Shown: positions 18,481 through 30,184 of the stretch, in pieces
Numbering within the stretch: position 1 is the stretch's first letter
How the letters are laid out: each line of letters opens with the position of its first letter
Assembly (NCBI GenBank): GCA_037355855.1
Contig: CM074758.1
Location: forward strand, 469,001-533,000
Origin: Pseudo-nitzschia pungens
Lineage: Eukaryota > Bacillariophyta > Bacillariophyceae > Bacillariales > Bacillariaceae
Length of the DNA stretch: 64,000 nt
Direction of reading: 5' to 3'
Notes under the pieces: generated by a model
The model's input: the letters and a program-made list of their open reading frames with translations, nothing else
Told to the model about the DNA's origin: nothing
Databases searched by the model: none
Made by a program: the position numbers and the translations under genes

Positions 18481-20801
18481 AATGTAGCAGATGCTACAAA
18501 AAAGCATGAATCTGTTTTGGAAAAACATGCTTTAAGATAGGATGAGTACTTGACTGGGAGGCGTGTGCGCAGATGAGAAACACCTACTATGTTAGACTGG
18601 AATATCAACAGTCGATCACAAATGTCAGAACACCGATCAACCAAAGATGCTGTCGGCGCGTATGAGTAAGAGAGCACGGTTGTCTCGTTTTTTTGAGGAC
18701 CAACGAGTGCCTTTTTTATGGGCAGAGCGTCGGTGTAAGATTTTATGTTGTGAATTCAAAGGATCGCATCATAGACGCCGAGTATTACGATACTAGTACG
18801 TCTAGGCAATACATACGGGACAACTGGCAAAACAATCAGCCCACACGATTGAGAGTTCTTGTTTCACGGCACACTGACAACCATACCGGTTCTTGAACGA
18901 AAGAAGAAATCAAGTGAGGTTATGGTAAGTTACCCGTAAGCGTACGTAGGTGTATTCCCTTTTTGCAATTTTTCAGTACGAAACGTATTGGTTCCTGTAC
19001 GGGAGTGAGGTACAGAAGAACCTTCGCATTATTCTTTCATTGGAAGATGATAAAGGATTGTCAGGATTTTCTTCCATGACAATATCTTTTCTTCCGTATA
19101 CACGAAAAAAAAGTATCTGGAGGTGTTGACAAGAATCGGAGGTCGCATAAACTGAATCTTTCATGATAGTATTTTCGGCGAATGGAATCTTACTCTTGTA
19201 AAATGTCAATAGTGTGGCCTTAAAATGTGACCGTTCAATCCAGTCTTTCCAAATCTAATAGTCACTCGTCCGAAAATTTCATGTTCGCTCTTATATGTAA
19301 TCAAAAGCGTGCACGTGGTGGTGAAGAGATGTTCAATGTCAATAATAATGGAGATCTTTTTTGGTTCAACAACACCTGTCCCCAAGTTTCTGTAGGCAGC
19401 ATTAGTACTAGAGAGGTTGTAAAACAGGGGATAGCTGTCAGGAATTTCGTAGTAAGATTACAAGTAAGGTTACCGGTACGGTAAGTTACAAAATATTGTA
19501 TTGTTATGAAGAATTTTTTGTTGAGATGCCAATGATCCTCACTCCCATGCAATTTTCGTATGGATATGTGATATGTACGAACACATGAAAGTAAGGTTAC
19601 TGTTTCGTACTTCTATTAATTAAAAAAGGTAAGGTTAATTAATTTTAAGAGTAAACCTTACTGTTGGGAGACTTAAAAAAAGATTTTAGTAACCTTACCC
19701 CCATGAATGATTCAAAATTCGTGTTTAAAAAGGTCATGACTTTGAACAGGTGAATGCCGTAACCTTAGTTATTAATACGGAGTAACCTTAATGCCGTATT
19801 GAGTATGGTAGAACGGAAAGCCCCTTAGTACTTGTACGGTAGCTGGTAAGTCTTTCCTTCGTACTCCTACTTCGTAGTATGCTGTGGCTGCTTTCAGCAT
19901 TAACTATGGAGTAAGTTATTGATTGCTTTAGCATACAGCTACTACTACTTTTTGCTGCTACTACTACTACAACTACGGGCTATTGTGACTCTACTAGTAG
20001 TACTACTAGTTGTCACGTGATATGGTACTATCAATCATCACAAATAATTGAGCTGCGTAAGGTTTACGTGGTGTAGTGATTTCTGAAATTCTTTATCTAC
20101 AAGAATTTTCATATTTCTCATTTCTTGCATTAATTACATTCACCGATTCAGGCTACCCAAAATTGTCAACAGCAACAATTCACACAGATCAGAAATACAG
20201 TAGTAAAAGCAATGTAATTTTGACCAGTTGAGTGTACCAACCAAAAATCATGTGGATTCTGCCCACTGAATACCAATCCCGAATCTATTCTCTGCACCAT
20301 GGTGACACTTGGTAAGACATGGGTTGTTGGATCGAAAGAGTTTCCTGGGAAACAGGCCCAAGCAAATGGATTGAATTGACTTCGTGACTACACGGATTCG
20401 AGGTGGAGCGAATTCATTCCCAACCAACTCCGACATGCCTGTCTACCATGCAATGCCCTAGACCCAGTTTGCTTCTTGTCAGTTCCGTGAACGGGCTAGT
20501 TCTTTCGTTTTATTATCTCGGATTAGAAATTCAATCGGGTTCCGTCCAAAGGCAATTCCTTTGTGCGTCCGTTCTTGAATTCCATCATTCCTCTTGATTG
20601 AGTTGTGAAAGCATCTTCACATGTTTCATGGGTCGCTCAAGCCCGTTCATGGATGAGTTACAGCCATTATTGATATGGGCAAATTGCAAAGAGTGTCTTT
20701 TATGCGACACAGAACGCGAAAACCCTTTTTCCAAATGCAACGGCGTCAGCTCAGTGTTCTCGACCGGTAGATAGCCGAGCTCTTCGTACTTTTTCGCGCG
20801 T
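18481..20801. other. Intergenic, no gene supported
   Basis: 2.3 kb without a supported gene. It holds dense GTAAGGTTAC-type words (exact at 19464 and 19591; reverse form at 19689), ACT/AGT trinucleotide-rich stretches near 19940-20015, and AT-rich sequence. Open frames are short with random composition. Confidence 0.55.
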
Positions 20802-21722
20802 TTAGAACTCGTAGTGATTATTGTTGCGTGGCGAGGACCGCCGGTTCCGTTCCGCCGGTTCCTGGTCCACGACCCCGTGGAGCACCATGTCGGCGGTCCG
20901 TGCCGCGGACAGGAATGCTGTTCGTGCCAGAGCCCAGCCGTACTCCACCGTCGTCGCCGCCGCTCGTTTCCAATCCGGTTGCTCCCGGGTTTGACGGCGC
21001 CACGTTTTCCAGTGAGAGACCAAAACATCCAACCCCTCGCGGAAAACCTCCCACCCCTTGAAGAGCAGGGCCTCGCCCCGCGCCGCGGTCGACACCGCCA
21101 CCGCCGACCAATCCACAGTCTGGAACAGCTTCCACCGCTTGCGGAACGCAGTCTCGGTTCGCGCCGCGGTCGACACCGCTAGCGTCTTGAAATCCACTGT
21201 TTTCATCCAGGTTTGCGCGTCGTCGACGAAATTGACCCACCGGCCGAGGATCTCAAAGTAAAGGCGCCGGAACGTCATTTTGTTGCGGTGGAAATGATGC
21301 GGGCGATGGTTGTGGTAACGGCGGCTGCTACTGCTACTGCTGCTGCTGCCCCTGCTGTGGTGTTGGATCCGTGTCATGGCCTCCCAGGTGCTCTCATGGT
21401 AGGCCTTCCAGGCCACGACCAATCCGCAGGTTGCCGCCGTCTCACCCAGGGTGTCTCCGCAGTACTTTCGCAGCAGAGGACGCGACGCGACCTTGGCTGC
21501 CTCGACAGCGGCGATTGATGCCCCGCGCTGGTGGGCATCGATCGCGGCCTCCACCGCCCTGGTCTGGACGATCTTGTCCACCAGGTGCGGGGCAAAGACC
21601 GGCTGGAAGGGCGTCGACCGGAGGAAGTTTCCCAGCAAGGAAAACAAAATGTACATCATGAGCAGAATGAATTCCGGATCGCCATCGAAGAAAAAGTCAC
21701 AGAGTAGCAGTGTCTCCAGCAT
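20802..21722 (-). CDS. Hypothetical membrane-anchored protein with internal helical repeats
   Basis: Intact 306-residue frame from ATG 21722. A hydrophobic helix at residues 17-33 (EFILLMMYILFSLLGNF) suggests a membrane anchor or signal anchor. Residues 45-110 are alanine-rich helix (AVEAAIDAHQRGASIAAVEAAK). A Ser/His spacer (120-148) leads to a basic C-terminal part holding three related amphipathic repeats: TVDFKTLAVSTAARTETAF, TVDWSAVAVSTAARGEALLF and PDWKRAAATTVEYGWALA. These repeats look like internal duplication within one gene. No catalytic motif or known family is recognised. The opposite strand is also open for long stretches because of high GC, but the minus-strand reading has the coherent composition. 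Membrane side and role are unknown. Confidence 0.6.
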   Translation of the reverse strand: MLETLLLCDFFFDGDPEFILLMMYILFSLLGNFLRSTPFQPVFAPHLVDKIVQTRAVEAAIDAHQRGASIAAVEAAKVASRPLLRKYCGDTLGETAATCGLVVAWKAYHESTWEAMTRIQHHSRGSSSSSSSSRRYHNHRPHHFHRNKMTFRRLYFEILGRWVNFVDDAQTWMKTVDFKTLAVSTAARTETAFRKRWKLFQTVDWSAVAVSTAARGEALLFKGWEVFREGLDVLVSHWKTWRRQTREQPDWKRAAATTVEYGWALARTAFLSAARTADMVLHGVVDQEPAERNRRSSPRNNNHYEF

Positions 21723-22765
21723 GGTTGTAAGAATAAGAATCGGAGAATCGGAGAATCGAATACGGTACCACAGCAGGAAGGAAACCGAATCAAAAAATAC
21801 TGTCGAAGTGTCCCGCGAGCTCCGAGCAACGCGGGCCTTTCGATCAATAGTAATAGATATTGTCTGCGTTCGTCTCGTTCGAGGTAGGAATGTTTGGATT
21901 TCTGTTTAGTTGATTAATTAGATTGGTTTGCTTGTTTACTTCTGGTAAGGGGCGTTGGGATCCGAACTGACCTGCAGTAGTAGGATGAATGGGTTTTAAT
22001 TCGTGAAGCAGCTTGGCCATTCTACAGACAATCGTTGCCTCACCCGTAAAAGACCCGGAAGCTGCCGTCACTTTACCAGGTACTGGTCTCAACGGGATCT
22101 TGTTCTATAAGAGATTCAAGATCTGTGAAAGCAGGAAGGTTGTTTCTCGGAAGCATGGATTTACCCGAAGCCAAAGTCGCACTGACGAAAGTAAAGGAAG
22201 GGAGATGACGAGATTTATGTGACACCGAGATACGCTCGTAAGTGTACCGGTAAGGGCTCACAACGTCTCTTTTCGAGGTACGACTTGGTGGGATGATTCC
22301 TGTTGACCTAACGTTGTCCACAAGTCGACCGATGCTGATAGTCCCAAGATGAAATTAAGAATCAGGAGCGAATAGCGAATTACTCGGATACCTTTAGATT
22401 CAATCCTTGTAAGGTTTACTCGTACGTGTAACCTTACTGTAATTGTGAATGGCGAAGACCCTAAATGCATAATGTAACCTTACCTGGTACCATACGGTAT
22501 GTACTCATAACGAGGGTAAGTGAAGTTGGCTGTGCGCAGTACGGGTATGATGATGGGACGTGGGTCGAAAACACACTTCTGAAAAGTGCTAATATACACT
22601 TTTTTAACTTTGCTACTACGAAGTAATACCGTACTTACACTCCTAATTGCTAGAGAAGAAGAACATGGGTAATGTATGTACTGGTATTTTAAAAGTGTGG
22701 GAAAAAAGTGTGGATTAGACCTAAAATAAGTGTGTTAACGAACGGGTACCATGATGATGTATCAA
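21723..22765. other. Intergenic, no gene supported
   Basis: Spacer with GTAACCTTAC words at 22428 and 22474 and TACCGGTA/GGTACC-like palindromes. Nothing coding recognised. Confidence 0.5.
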
Positions 22766-22773
22766 CTTTCAAC
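22766..22773. repeat. 8-bp target-site duplication, left (CTTTCAAC)
   Basis: Identical to 23509-23516. An 8-bp duplication is diagnostic of hAT-type transposition. Confidence 0.88.
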
Positions 22774-23508
22774 CAGGGGTCATAATATAAGAAGGGGTAT
22801 GCCACGAAGTCTGTCCGTCGCCCGTGTTCGACGTACAAATACTAGTAAAAAAAAAATGGCACTCCATATTCCATGTGTGGTCCAATTTAGAAAAATTTCC
22901 CTCAACCTCAATTTTTTTTTTCCCCTTTCACTCCATAATACTAACAAAAACTATTACACTTCAATCTATAACAACTCCGTCAAAAATTGTAACAAAACAA
23001 TATTTGAATATTGTATCTAGCCCAATTTTTTACAGGGATTATGAATATGTAACTGCTTTTCACTCTAGATGGATGGAAGATAAAGTAATTTATTTGGATG
23101 GATGGTCCAAATTTTGGTTCCAAGTGGAAGCTTTTAATTGAATAAAAATAAAACGGATGACGGACGGACGATCCGATTTTGTATTTTATATTCCAGGTGG
23201 AAGGCACAGATCACTGGTAGTTTGAATCAGCAATATCAGACAGCAGATGGATGTAAACTGAAAAAGGTACTTACTACTTGACTCTCAACTATATACGTGA
23301 ACTGCATATCAAATTTAAAAGTTGGAGAGTGATTGGAAGTGTACTTGGTAAGTTGCTTTATCAGGTACACTTTTACTAGTGATATGCAGTAAATTATGAG
23401 AAGAAAAAAATTGACTGAGGGAAATTTTTCTATTTTGGACCACACATGGAATATGAATCACCGATTTTTAGCGATCGTGGCATACCCCTTCTTATATTAT
23501 GACCCCTG
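22774..23508. mobile_element. hAT-type MITE / non-autonomous DNA transposon
   Basis: 735 bp with terminal inverted repeats whose outer 34 bp are identical (starting CAGGGGTCATAATATAAG, ending ATGCCACGA inward). After a short diverged stretch a second inverted block follows (CATATTCCATGTGTGGTCCA, then TTTCCCTCA) at about 22865-22910 and 23415-23460. Termini CAGGGG fit the hAT consensus (CAGRG) and the element is flanked by a perfect 8-bp duplication. The interior is AT-rich with no transposase frame, so it depends on a transposase elsewhere. Subterminal regions hold further internal inverted similarity. Sequence between the outer 34 bp and the inner block has diverged completely, suggesting separate origins or gene conversion. 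Confidence 0.9.
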
Positions 23509-23516
23509 CTTTCAAC
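23509..23516. repeat. 8-bp target-site duplication, right (CTTTCAAC)
   Basis: Matches 22766-22773 exactly. Confidence 0.88.
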
Positions 23517-24226
23517 AAGGAAAAAGTCGAGTTTCTTACAACATGAAATAATGTGTAAAGTAACATAAGCCAAAATTAGTTCCTTAATCATACTGGTAGG
23601 CATAAGAGTCACTCACATACAGTACTTTTGAAACCATGGAACGTTCCTCAAAATGCATTCAAAAGAGGATGTTAATCCAATAATCGGACACGTAACAATC
23701 GGAGACTTGTCAATTTGTGTCGGGGGAGAATGTAATGATCGAAACGATAATAACTCGGCAATAATAACGTTATGGTATGACTGTTCGAAACGAAGAAGAC
23801 CTTCAGTTCTAGACCGAAGAGATTTCAATTGACAAGGCAATCTAGTTTTTCACCATTCTCAGATAATATTGTAATAATAAACACACATGCTTCAATTTTT
23901 TAAGGGACCATCCAAACAACAGATGTTGTATGATGTTTACATCCAAGTTCGTAGATGATAATACACAATACCTGTAGCATGATTGGTGGGAAAGAATCAC
24001 TACTGTATTCCATCCTTGTTTGTCGTTCCAATTCCATCCTTGTTTGTCGTTCCAAATCGATGCATACCGTACAGTGCAATTCTGATAGAAATTTTCCTTA
24101 CTGTTAGGTTATGCCCTTAGTATATAGATGAATATTCTAGTACTCTTTGTGACGTTTCGTCGGACCCAATACGTCGTATCTCGTGGCGAACATTCCAGGA
24201 CCGGATGACTAGCGCGAGTGGGGTTG
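23517..24226. other. Intergenic, downstream of PPIP5K
   Basis: AT-rich spacer with no gene. A 24-bp direct duplication (CCATCCTTGTTTGTCGTTCC) lies at about 24010-24057. Confidence 0.55.
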
Positions 24227-27200
24227 CTACCGCCTCGAAAAATGCCTTCGGTTGCGGGGCGGTCCCGTTACCCCCATGGCTAGGACTAGGCAACCGACTC
24301 CCAATGCCATCGCGGTTGTGGCAATGGTCAGGTACAAATACTTGTGGTTCCGCACCATTTGGTCGTGATCACGATCACGATCTTCCTCGCTCTCGGGGTC
24401 GGTGCTCTTCTTCGGATCGGCAACCTTCTTCCCGGCGCTTTCCGCCGACGATGCGTGGAGTTCGGACAAGGCCGGAGACGGCGACAACGCCGGGGAGGAT
24501 TTTTCCTCCGTGGCCGTGATCTTGTTCCCGTTGTCTTCCGTTCCACTCAAGGCGGGCTTCTTCTTCGCTTTGTCCTTGTCACCCGAAGAAGAAGATCCGT
24601 CCGTTGCTGCGGAACCGTTTTGAATGGTCGTATCCTTCGCTGTCTTGAATCCCACGGAAGTGCGCTCCGGTGCAGCGTTGCCTCCGGACACCAATGCCTC
24701 GGATTGTTCCGAGACCGCGCGAGCGAGCGGTTTGGTGGTGACGGGAGCTGCTGCAGCGACGGGTCGAGGCGTCGGGGGCTTTGAGGAGGAAGCCACCCCC
24801 GGATCCGAGATTGCTTCGACGCTGTACTTCCCGTCGCTCTGGCCACGCTCGGCAATGATGGAATCGAAAAACTCCTCGACCTCCTCGCACGTTAGGCCGT
24901 CGCGTCCGACAGCCACGAGCGGATCCGTATCGAGGCGCGTGGAGTCCGCTTCCTTGGTGGACTTGCACTGGTGGATCGGTGTTCCGGTGGCGCCGGCCGA
25001 GAACAGAATCTCGACGCGGTAACGGCGGGGATCGCTCATGCGGCGGCCAGTGTCCTCAAAGAGGCGGATGACGACCTGGGTCAAGTAGCAGACCTCCTTA
25101 GACTCGTTCAAAACGTCCATTCCGTAGGGGGAGAGCACGGGCGAGGAGCAGCGGTTGCCGGGACAGGAGTTGCCCGTGGTGGCGGCAAACCGGAGGACGT
25201 TGATCAGCGTGTGCAGGTGGCTTTCGGACGTAAAGTACAACCTCGTGCGAATCCGCCGTCCCATGGTGTTGATGGGAAGGTCCGCGCTGTAGTCCATATT
25301 GATCATGTATCGCATGTCGGTTTTGTTGTCGGTCCGGGCAATGTGCAGGTCGAAACGAATTTTTTCCAGGAGGGAGCTGCAGACCTTTATGCCCACGCTC
25401 CGTTTCTCTGCGAGGGTGGTCCCATATTCCTGCGGTACGACGGTGTCGGCCATATCCTTGGCCAGTCTGTAGAGTTTGTGCAGAATGTAGGTCAGACCGA
25501 GATGGGGATTGTGCAGGACATCGAATCTGACGTTGTCTAGAACATCGGGGATGCGCGACAGATCAAAGGTGTCCGTTTCTTTTTCGTACATGCGCTTGTA
25601 GATGAAACGCCAGCGTTCCGTAAGTTCCAGTAGCGTTTCCCCCTTGTACAGTTTGACGCCGCTCAGCTGGGCATCGGCGTCCTCGCTGTCTCCCTTTTGG
25701 ATGTCTCCCTCGTCCTCCGCTGTCTTTTCGTCCCCGCTCTCCATGTTTCCAAGCATTTCTTCCAGTTCTTCGATGAGTGTTCCCATTGTCTCATAGATGG
25801 TCTGTAGGGTCTTCCGAGGATTTCCAATCTTGGCGAGTGCGTCCCGCAGCGACCTGACCTCCGGGGGTCCCACCAGGCGGATGCGATCTTCCTCGGTCAT
25901 GTTGTTCCAGTCGATGTCCTCTTGGAGGTGCTGCGATATTTTTTCCTTGCACTCGTCCAGTTCCAGCTTGACGTCCTTGTCCCCGGATGGATCGAGCATG
26001 TGCATGCTGCCCTTTTCCTTGTGGACAAGAGATACCAAGATAGGGGGAATGTCTCCTTCCAGATCCAACAATCCCTTGGCAAAGGCAGCGGCCGTTTTCA
26101 TAACTCGTCCCTCGTCACTGGTTTTGATCTTCAGGTCGTGGCGGAAGGTGGAATGAAGCCTCAAAACACCACCGCCGCTGCGAGTTGCAATAAAGAAGAG
26201 CGTCGTTGCAATAAATCCGTGAAATTTAAGCGCAGAATGTATGTTCAACGACGAACGCGAAGAAAACAAATCAAAAGAAGAAAAGGGAAGAATTGAAAAA
26301 AGTGTCAGCGGATCGTAATGTATAGGCGCAAGGTTCGACTCCACTCTGCAAAGTAGCAAGCTGGAGTGTTTGTCTCCATTCTGTTTCAAGTAGAGGCAGT
26401 TCATCGCTTCATCTGTAACACATATTCGGTACTTACGGCGAATCGGGATAGATCGAGTGCCGGAATTGCTGCCCGAGCTGTATCGCCTGGTTTTCTCCCA
26501 ACTTGGTCAGGTCTCCTCCCCACTTGAGAATTAGCTGGACCTCCTTGACAACCGTTTTGGCTCCTGTAACGGGATCGATGTCGATCGTTTTTGGTTTGAG
26601 CTGGAGCTTGCGGGTCAGGCCGGAAAATTTCCACCGCTCCAAAACGTCTCGCATGTGCTTGAACTTCCACATGATTTTTTCGTCGTCCTTGCACAAATCG
26701 CCGTCCCCTTCCCGTTGCTTCGTTTCGTATTTGGCAATGATGGTCCGGACGGCCTGCAAAAAGGCCTGCATAGACGTCTTGTCCTTGATCTTGAGGTCCT
26801 TCGTGGGTTTCTTCGAATCGCTGTGATCGCGAAAGTACTGGAGGATGATGGGCTCGACCGTGTTGAGCTTGAGTTTTTCCTTGGGGGTCCGATCGGCGTG
26901 TCTGACCACTGCAATGACGCAGCGGAGTTCTTCCTGGTGCATGTTGACAAGCGAGCTGCGGGAGCAGCTGTTTTTGCTGTTGCCGAGTCCCTCGAGGCTC
27001 ATGGTGCTGCCACCGTGGGGGTTACTGCTCCGGAGGTTGTTGGAGGACGATGCAAAGGAGGAGGACGACCGCTCGCTGTTTTGGTGCGAAAGATGGTTGG
27101 TGTAGTTGTCGTGGCGTTGGGTGGGTGCGCTAATGTCGTCGTCGCCGTCGTTATCGAATTCCTGGCCGTCTTCTTCTTCTTCTTTGAGTTCGTCGTCGCT

Positions 27201-29324
27201 TTCCTTCCCTCCTCCGTACTTTCCAAAGAGGTCCTCGCAGGAAGCGTTCCGTGATGCTGGCAGCGAGGCGGGTTCCGAGAGGAGCTCCCGGGGGATCTGG
27301 CGCACCGGGACGGCCCCCTCCTCCAGGAGGGTCGGATCGTCGGTCGAGAGCATGGATTTGTGGGACCTCGTCTCTATGTTTTCGTCCGAAACGACCGTGT
27401 CGGCGTGGGACTGGCTGGTACCGTCTCCGTGGTTGGCAGAGTGGTTGGAATGGTTGTTGTTGCCAGTATTAGTTGTAGTAGTAGTAGTAGTAGTAGTAGT
27501 AGAAGCAGCAGTACTATTGGTACCGCTGTTGCCCGGATCGGGCCGTAGCAACCGCGCCACGCGGGAGAGGGGATTCATGGTCGTCATGAATCCCTCCACC
27601 ATTCCCCCGTGGACAACGTCGGCCACCTCCGTCACCAGCGGTTCCAGTGTCGAGAACTGGTTGTGTTCCTCCGGTTTCATAATGGCGAGCATGTGCTCGG
27701 TCAAAATCTGCGCGCAGTCGTCGTAGTACTTGCGGCTGTTTTTGACAAAGGAAAATCCGTTCACGTCGCAGCAATACGAGACGATCGAGTGTCCCTCCTG
27801 GACCCGCAACAAATCGAACCCGCAGACGAATTGCTTGAACTGCAAGACGATGCGGCGGGCAATCTCCTTTTCTCCCAGCGTCAAAATGACCGGGAACCGG
27901 AGCTCCTTTCCGTCGGCGTTCCGCTGGACCTTTCCGTCGACCGTGGGCGACTTGCGGGCCTCGGCGTGTCCGTAGTCCGGCCCGACCGTGTACATCTTCA
28001 CGTCCGTTCCCTGCGTCTCGACGAATTCCTCGTAGACGTACGATCCGTCCCGGCGAATCTCGTGAATGTCCGGATAAAATTCGGACGATCGGTTTCCTAT
28101 CTTGCGAAAGAGCTTCTTGCAGCCGCCCCCGGCGGACGTCGGGTAGTAAATGGCGATGTTGTGGTCGTCGGCGTCGACCGGCTTTTCGACAAACGGTTTG
28201 TGGATGGAGACGCCGTTGATCTCGATGTGGTCGTCGAACTCGCGGACGGTCGTCTCTCCCTGCTTGTTGCCGTCCCCCGTGCCGGTGGACCGGTACCCGT
28301 CCTGGCTGAGAAAAACGTGCCGGGGAACGTCGATCCCGGAGGCCTCCAACAAGTCGTAGACCATTCTGCGGTCCTGGAGGCGCTCCTGCATGTCCAGGTC
28401 GTTGAGACAGACCGGATCGCGGAGCTTTACGTACTCCTTGGCCTTTTGGAGTGGGTATCCCTTGGAGTAAAATGCGATGAGGACGTCGATGTTGGCCGGC
28501 CATTCCTGGACTGGCTTGTTCAGTATGAGGTCGTCCCCAAAAAAGACGACCCGAAAGATGCTGTCGTCGAGGCGGCTCAGAATCTCCGCCATGGGCTTGG
28601 AGCGAGCCTTTTTGTCCATGGCACAGATTCCCAACAGAATCTTTCCGTTGGATTGGTCGGCCGTGGATTGCTCCTGCTCCATAGCGATGCTGCCGGCGGC
28701 GGTCCCAAAATCAATGGCGTCCGGAATAACGGGGTTCAGGCTCTGGGTCTTTTTGCGCTGCAACTGCTTGGATGACTTTTGCAGCAGTTGTTGCTTTTGT
28801 TGTTGCAGCGGCTGCAATTGTTGCTGGGTCTCTCGCTCCTCGTTCTTTCGCGCCTGGCTGTCAATCTCGGCGGCGGCGGCGCGGTGGGCGTCCGCCGCGT
28901 TTCTGGTGCGGGAGTGTTTGGTGTTGGTGTTGTTGGTGTTGTTACCGGTTCCATTCATGCTGCTGCCGCTGCCGCAGCTCATGGTTCTGCTGCGATTGCT
29001 ACTGCCGTCTAGCGTGCTCTTGCATCGCTCCGGCAGCACGACCTTGACGGTTTTGACGGGGGTGTTGACAAAGCATCCGTCGAGATTGCTGTTGTTTGGA
29101 TTGTTATTTGGATTGTTATTTGGATTGTTATTTGGATTGCTGTTTGGATTGCTGTGATTTTGATTTTGATTTTGATTTTGATTGCTACTGGAACGGTTGG
29201 GAGTTCCGGGAGCAGCGGCTGTTCCGCTTGCTGCCTCTGGCTGCGGCGGTGTCGACGAGGATTCGCCCTCGTCTTCGTCGTGTGGCATGACGGAGGGATG
29301 GAGCGGATGAACGTCGGAATACAT
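24227..29324 (-). CDS. PPIP5K: PPIP5K/Vip1: diphosphoinositol pentakisphosphate kinase with phosphatase domain, two exons
   Basis: Exon 1 is 29324-26437 and exon 2 is 26177-24227, together 1612 residues. The intron (26178-26436) has donor GTAAGT and acceptor CGCAG and joins YPDSP to GGGVLRLHSTFRHDLK in frame, as in other Vip1 proteins. Residues about 228-560 are the ATP-grasp kinase (ICAMDKKARSKPM, FVEKPVDADDHNIAIYYP, YEEFVETQGTDVKMYTVGPD, DVNGFSFVKNSRKYYDD), which makes 1-phosphorylated inositol pyrophosphates. Residues about 800 onward are the histidine-acid-phosphatase-like domain with RHADRTPKEKLK and SESHLHTLINVLRFA. Odd points: an Asn/Gln-rich N-terminus of about 220 residues; long acidic/Ser-rich inserts; and a C-terminal hydrophobic helix (YLTIATTAMALGVGCLVLAMG then VTG) followed by a basic tail, suggesting tail-anchoring. 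ATG at 29288 is an alternative start. Confidence 0.93.
26178..26436 (-). other. Intron of PPIP5K (259 nt)
   Basis: Canonical GTAAGT donor and TTGCAACTCGCAG acceptor, phase 2. An apparent N-terminal extension of the downstream frame (up to 26404) is read-through of this intron. Confidence 0.9.
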
Positions 29325-30184
29325 GGAAAGAAATAATGATGCCGAGTGGGTATCGGAGAGGAGGATTCGTTGCGATCGGAGGGTGGTGGTACAAGTATTG
29401 CCTGGGTGTCGGGAAGGAAGGAACACGTTTTTTTATTGAGTGCGGATCCTTTTGAGATGACGATGACAGCAAGGATGATGGTAATGCTGGAGGCAAGTCT
29501 TTCTTACTCTTGCTCTTACTATTATTATTATTATAATACAAGTATTATATATAACACCTCACTGTATCCGGGCTCGATCGAGATCGGTTAAGATCCCATC
29601 GACTCCAAGGAACTTCTTGCCGATTCCAGATTCGGAAGAGACCTCCGAGATTCAGACTTGAGATTCGGCAAAAAAATGATTGCAAAGTTTACTTCACATC
29701 CCACAATCAACTACACGTAAGGTCTTACTCTCTCTCTCTGTCAATCAAGACGTAAGAGTAAGGTTACCGGTACAAGTAACCGTAAGGTTACTCGTACGGT
29801 AAGATAATTCACTTACTCGTAACAATGAACAATAGCAAAACGTACGAGTAACTTAACCTTATGCAAGACTCCACCGTAACTTACGTTGTCAACCAACAAG
29901 TGAGTGAGTGAGTTTTGAACCTTCCCCCCCCTTACAACTTCATAAGATTCACCCCCTCCTTTTCATCAACAAAAAGGACAACAGGAACAACGCCTCCGTC
30001 AGGAAGGGCCTACCTCTGTCCATGAGAAACTCCGTCCTCTGGGTTAACGACACATCTTTTTTTCGATGCGTCCACCGTCCATCACGCGAAAGCCGATGCA
30101 AAAGAATCGCAGATCGAGCCTTCCCCAACCATCTCTCGAGAGCTGCTTGCCGTACAGCGCGGTTGGAGTCTGAAAAGAACCGTC
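29325..30184. other. Divergent promoter region between PPIP5K and the CDK-like gene
   Basis: About 860 bp shared by two divergently transcribed genes. It contains a dense cluster of GTAAGGTTAC-type words at 29700-29880 (exact at 29758 and 29782, with CGTACG, GGTTACCGGTAC and many TTACTCGTA variants) and CT-rich stretches. No TATA box is obvious. The cluster could be regulatory but similar words are scattered through most spacers here. Confidence 0.5.

Noticed and set aside
26178..26404. N-terminal extension of the downstream PPIP5K frame
   Set aside because: It lies inside an intron with matching GTAAGT and CAG sites that restores the conserved protein sequence.
27514..28775. Long open frames on both strands within PPIP5K exon 1
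   Set aside because: High GC third positions keep shadows open; only the minus-strand frame encodes the ATP-grasp domain.
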